Shown here piece by piece: positions 61,046 through 64,000 of a DNA stretch of 64,000 nucleotides. This DNA is from Siphlonurus alternatus (lineage: Eukaryota; Arthropoda; Insecta; Ephemeroptera; Siphlonuridae). Both the position numbers and the translations under genes were made by a program. The DNA lies in assembly GCA_949825025.1 (NCBI GenBank), contig OX463780.1, forward strand, positions 46,356,979-46,420,978, read 5' to 3'. How positions within the stretch are numbered: the first letter of the stretch is position 1; each line of letters begins with the position of its first letter. Under the pieces are notes generated by a model that was not told the DNA's origin, did no database searches, and saw only the letters and a program-made list of their open reading frames with translations.

Positions 61046-62815
61046 TGCTTTATTATATTTTTATGAGGCATATATTAACTTATAGCTAAGAAGAGCGGAA
61101 TAAATAATGTTTTGTCTAACATTGAGATTTTAATGAAACGAAATATTTTATATAGATAAAGATTTGTTTTTGATTAATTAAGGACCATGATACGCGACTA
61201 TATTAATTATAATTAATTATTAGGTTAGGATAAACAAAATACAGTTTTATGTGTTTATAGTTCAAATGATGATAAATTTATTAATTTTAATTCAGTTTTA
61301 ACATATAGTAAGATATCAGTCCATGATGAAAGTACTATAATTAGTGTAATTAGTTTTCTTTCTCTAGCAACTAATTTCTATGAGGTGTAATTTTATACGA
61401 ATGGAAATTTAATATTATAATAAAATTATAAAGAACAATAACATAAATAATTATTTATATGAGATTAGCTATATTATATATAGAAATGGATAAATATATT
61501 TAACCACTTTCACCGAAATTAATATATGCATATAGATTTGTTTAAAATTTAATGTAAATTTATTAATTAGAAAATATTCTGTAACAATCTTATTGTTGGA
61601 ACAATGGACCATTATTAACAGCTACTAAATAATTTATTTATCTCGACTCAAGAGACTTTTCAATGCGTGAAAACAACAATTATTTCTCTATACAGAGTTC
61701 ACATGTAATATTAACCCCCCCCCCCCGGCCTTGGGGGGTAATGACGCGTTTGTTCAAAGAGCCTCACGACAAGTACAGACGACATGCAGAGAGTACACCT
61801 GAGGCTCATTGTTATGTTTATTGTTATGACAAAAGGTATCTCATTGTTATAGCCTTACCTTGATATTTTTTTACATACACGTCATTAAAAATAATATTTA
61901 TTGATAATGTTTATAGTAATGTTTAAAATGTTTTTATTATAATTAATTAATTGTCAATTTTTTGATGAGGATAATAATTTATTAGGATATAATAACGACC
62001 CACGGGTTAAAAAAAAAAACTAAGTTAAAAAATTACATAAATAGAGTTGATTTCCTTGTATGTTTTGTTTGCGGAAATATATACGTTTCTTGGATTGATA
62101 ACTTTATTATATTACTTAATTTTATTTAAATATTTTTTGTAACCATTCTATTTTTTTCAGCGGGCTTTTAAAGGTTATTGGGTCGTTTCGACTCCCCCCT
62201 CCTCCCCCTTAGTTATAATGTTAGAGTTATATTATAATCTTAACAAGACATTATGAGATAATAACAATTAACTCATGTACAGTACGTTGCAACTTATAGT
62301 ACATATCATACATTGCAACTAACAATGAATACCATGAAGTGCGATAATGAAATTTCACCATCATCATAATTGTGATAAATTATAGGTTAGCTGATTATGA
62401 GTATAATATAGCTATAACGCAATTTGTTAACTTTTACTCTTTTTTTTTTAACTTATATACAATAATTTATTCATGTCGATTTTTTGTGTGGTTTAACGGA
62501 ATTGTTGGGTTAATGACTCGTCAGGTAATGTAGTAAAGAAATTAGTGCCTCACTGTGATGAATAATCACTTTCGTTCTCCTCCAGCGACACCTGTCAATA
62601 TTGACGAATGTCGCGGTCATGTTTTAAGTTCACATGATGCTGTTTAAAATGTCTTTTAATACAATATTAATTATGCATTATAAAAAAAAATACTGTGAAT
62701 TTGATCACCATTTTACCTTTGTTCTTGATAAGGTTAATTGAAATTAGAAATTACGTTCTAAATATTTGTAGTTACCTGAATTAAGCAGCATATAAAAGCT
62801 TTAAATTATAATATA
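61046..62815. other. AT-rich intergenic DNA
   Basis: Nothing supported apart from a poly-C run near 61715-61726 and poly-A/T tracts. Confidence 0.45.
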
Positions 62816-62962
62816 AGCTGGTATTACACGATACTATTTTGCATACAATTTTTCCTTACATGAAAATTTCATCTCTTCAGACAAACAAATGGAGTTGAAG
62901 ATTTCTTGTAAGAAAAATTGTATGCAATAATTAGAAAAATTGTTCTGTGTAATAGCAGCTTA
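62816..62962. mobile_element. Hairpin MITE, TATTACAC family
   Basis: Outer ends AGCTGGTATTACACGATA and TGTGTAATAGCAGCTT. Inner arms TGCATACAATTTTTCCTTAC and GTAAGAAAAATTGTATGCA match almost perfectly. It resembles the degenerate copy at 36050-36222. Confidence 0.7.
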
Positions 62963-63926
62963 AATATATCATAAAGAAAAATAACACATGAGTATATAAT
63001 TATTATACCTAAATTTTTCTTAGCAATTTAATAATATATTTTATTATTAATTAATTCTTTGCAGAATTTAGCAATAATAAATGTATTTCCAGATTTTTTT
63101 TTACACCACTTTTATTTAAACCAAAATAAAATTATAAATTAATATACCACATCGCAACACATCAGCTTAACAAAGATTATGTCCCAATAATAAATCAATT
63201 ACTAATTATATTTCAATTTATAATAATTTGAATAGAATTGCTTTTTTTATATATTAGCCTTAATTTTGAAAAATGAAAGTTTTAGCATACATGTTTTTTT
63301 TTATTTCATTGATAGAATTACTGAAGTAAAAGAAATGGCACATCCTTTACATAGTAAACTGCACGTTTTCTAATGATTCAGTGTTACAAGTGCAGTTTTA
63401 CTTTTTAAGAGAGATCTGAAGTATAATTTTGTGATCAAATTTCTCACTTATAAAAAACAAAAAAAACATTGTCATGCCTTCGTTGGAGAAAATATTTAAT
63501 GACTATTAAAAAAATATTACTGTCATTGGCAAAGAAATTCTATATCTGCATTGTTGAGAAACAGTTGCAGCATGTATTTATAATAATTTGTATATTCTCA
63601 AAAGCTTTTTCGTGGTAATTTTTATATTATTTTGTACTTAAGTTATATAAAAATATTTGTCCTAATTTCAAATCATTAATCTTGTAACATTTTATTGTTT
63701 TACTTTAATCTTTAATCTATTCTTTTATTTTAAAATGGCATTGTTGCAGCAATAACAATGTATTGTATTGATCACGTTCACTTTTTAAGAGATTTATTAA
63801 TCTCCATTATGGTATTATGAAAACGTTACTAACTTTTAGTTACAAGAAAATGTTGTGAATGCCAAAATATCTGAGGGGTAGAACGGAGAATTTTTATTTT
63901 TAAATCCTACATCCTTATCTATTAAT

Positions 63927-64000
63927 GGGCGCGATTCAGTTAGCCAGGTTTCTAACCACTTTTAGCTTAACCACGTTTAACTAGGTGGTTTAACACGTAA
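63927..64000. mobile_element. Hairpin MITE, GGGCGCGATTCA family, cut by window end
   Basis: GGGCGCGATTCA, then GTTAGCCAGGTTTCTAACCA and AACCACGTTTAACTA match the left half of the MITE at 36388-36546. The right half lies beyond base 64000. The CGAAG segment following the end in the other copy is deleted here. Confidence 0.75.

Overview
The window looks like AT-rich nuclear DNA of an invertebrate animal, most likely an arthropod. Genes are split by short introns, (TA)n and poly-A/T runs are common, and more than half of the window is intergenic or transposon-derived. A UHRF1 gene points to a lineage that kept maintenance DNA methylation, so flies are unlikely; a crustacean or another non-dipteran arthropod fits, but this is inference. 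Three genes are recognised with confidence. (1) Positions 1-2878, + strand: the 3' part of UHRF1, five exons encoding the end of the SRA domain and the C-terminal RING. (2) Positions 16360-24779, + strand: Asx/ASXL (Additional sex combs), eleven exons with a DEUBAD domain and the C-terminal ASXL-type PHD finger; two of its introns use GC-AG splice sites. (3) Positions 28404-32417, - strand: a complete BTBD6/BTBD3-type protein (BTB, BACK and PHR domains) in six coding exons with a predicted length of 529 residues. Asx and BTBD6 are convergent, with candidate poly(A) signals facing each other near 26.9-27.0 kb. UHRF1 and Asx both act on chromatin (5-methylcytosine maintenance and the BAP1/Calypso H2A deubiquitinase), but nothing here shows that they are co-regulated. 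Between UHRF1 and Asx (about 4.3-15.1 kb) lies a dense transposon nest: a 5'-truncated LINE; a 2.2-kb hAT-like element; two nested elements with terminal inverted repeats (8151-12826 and 8378-11851) carrying GC-rich palindromic motifs, a tRNA-like sequence and a spliced gene fragment; inside these a 1.15-kb hAT-like element with a perfect 8-bp target duplication; and then a 2.1-kb foldback-type palindrome whose arms are built of short tandem repeats. From 32.5 kb to the end the DNA is AT-rich and gene-poor. It holds at least a dozen hairpin MITEs (several with TTAA or 8-9 bp target duplications), a 79-bp tandem repeat array and a second LINE 3' fragment. It also holds one convincing but unidentified first coding exon on the - strand (45935-46358), a weaker candidate first exon on the + strand (43769-43798), and a few GC-rich islands that could be promoters or enhancers. 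No CRISPR array, rRNA or canonical intact tRNA gene was seen.
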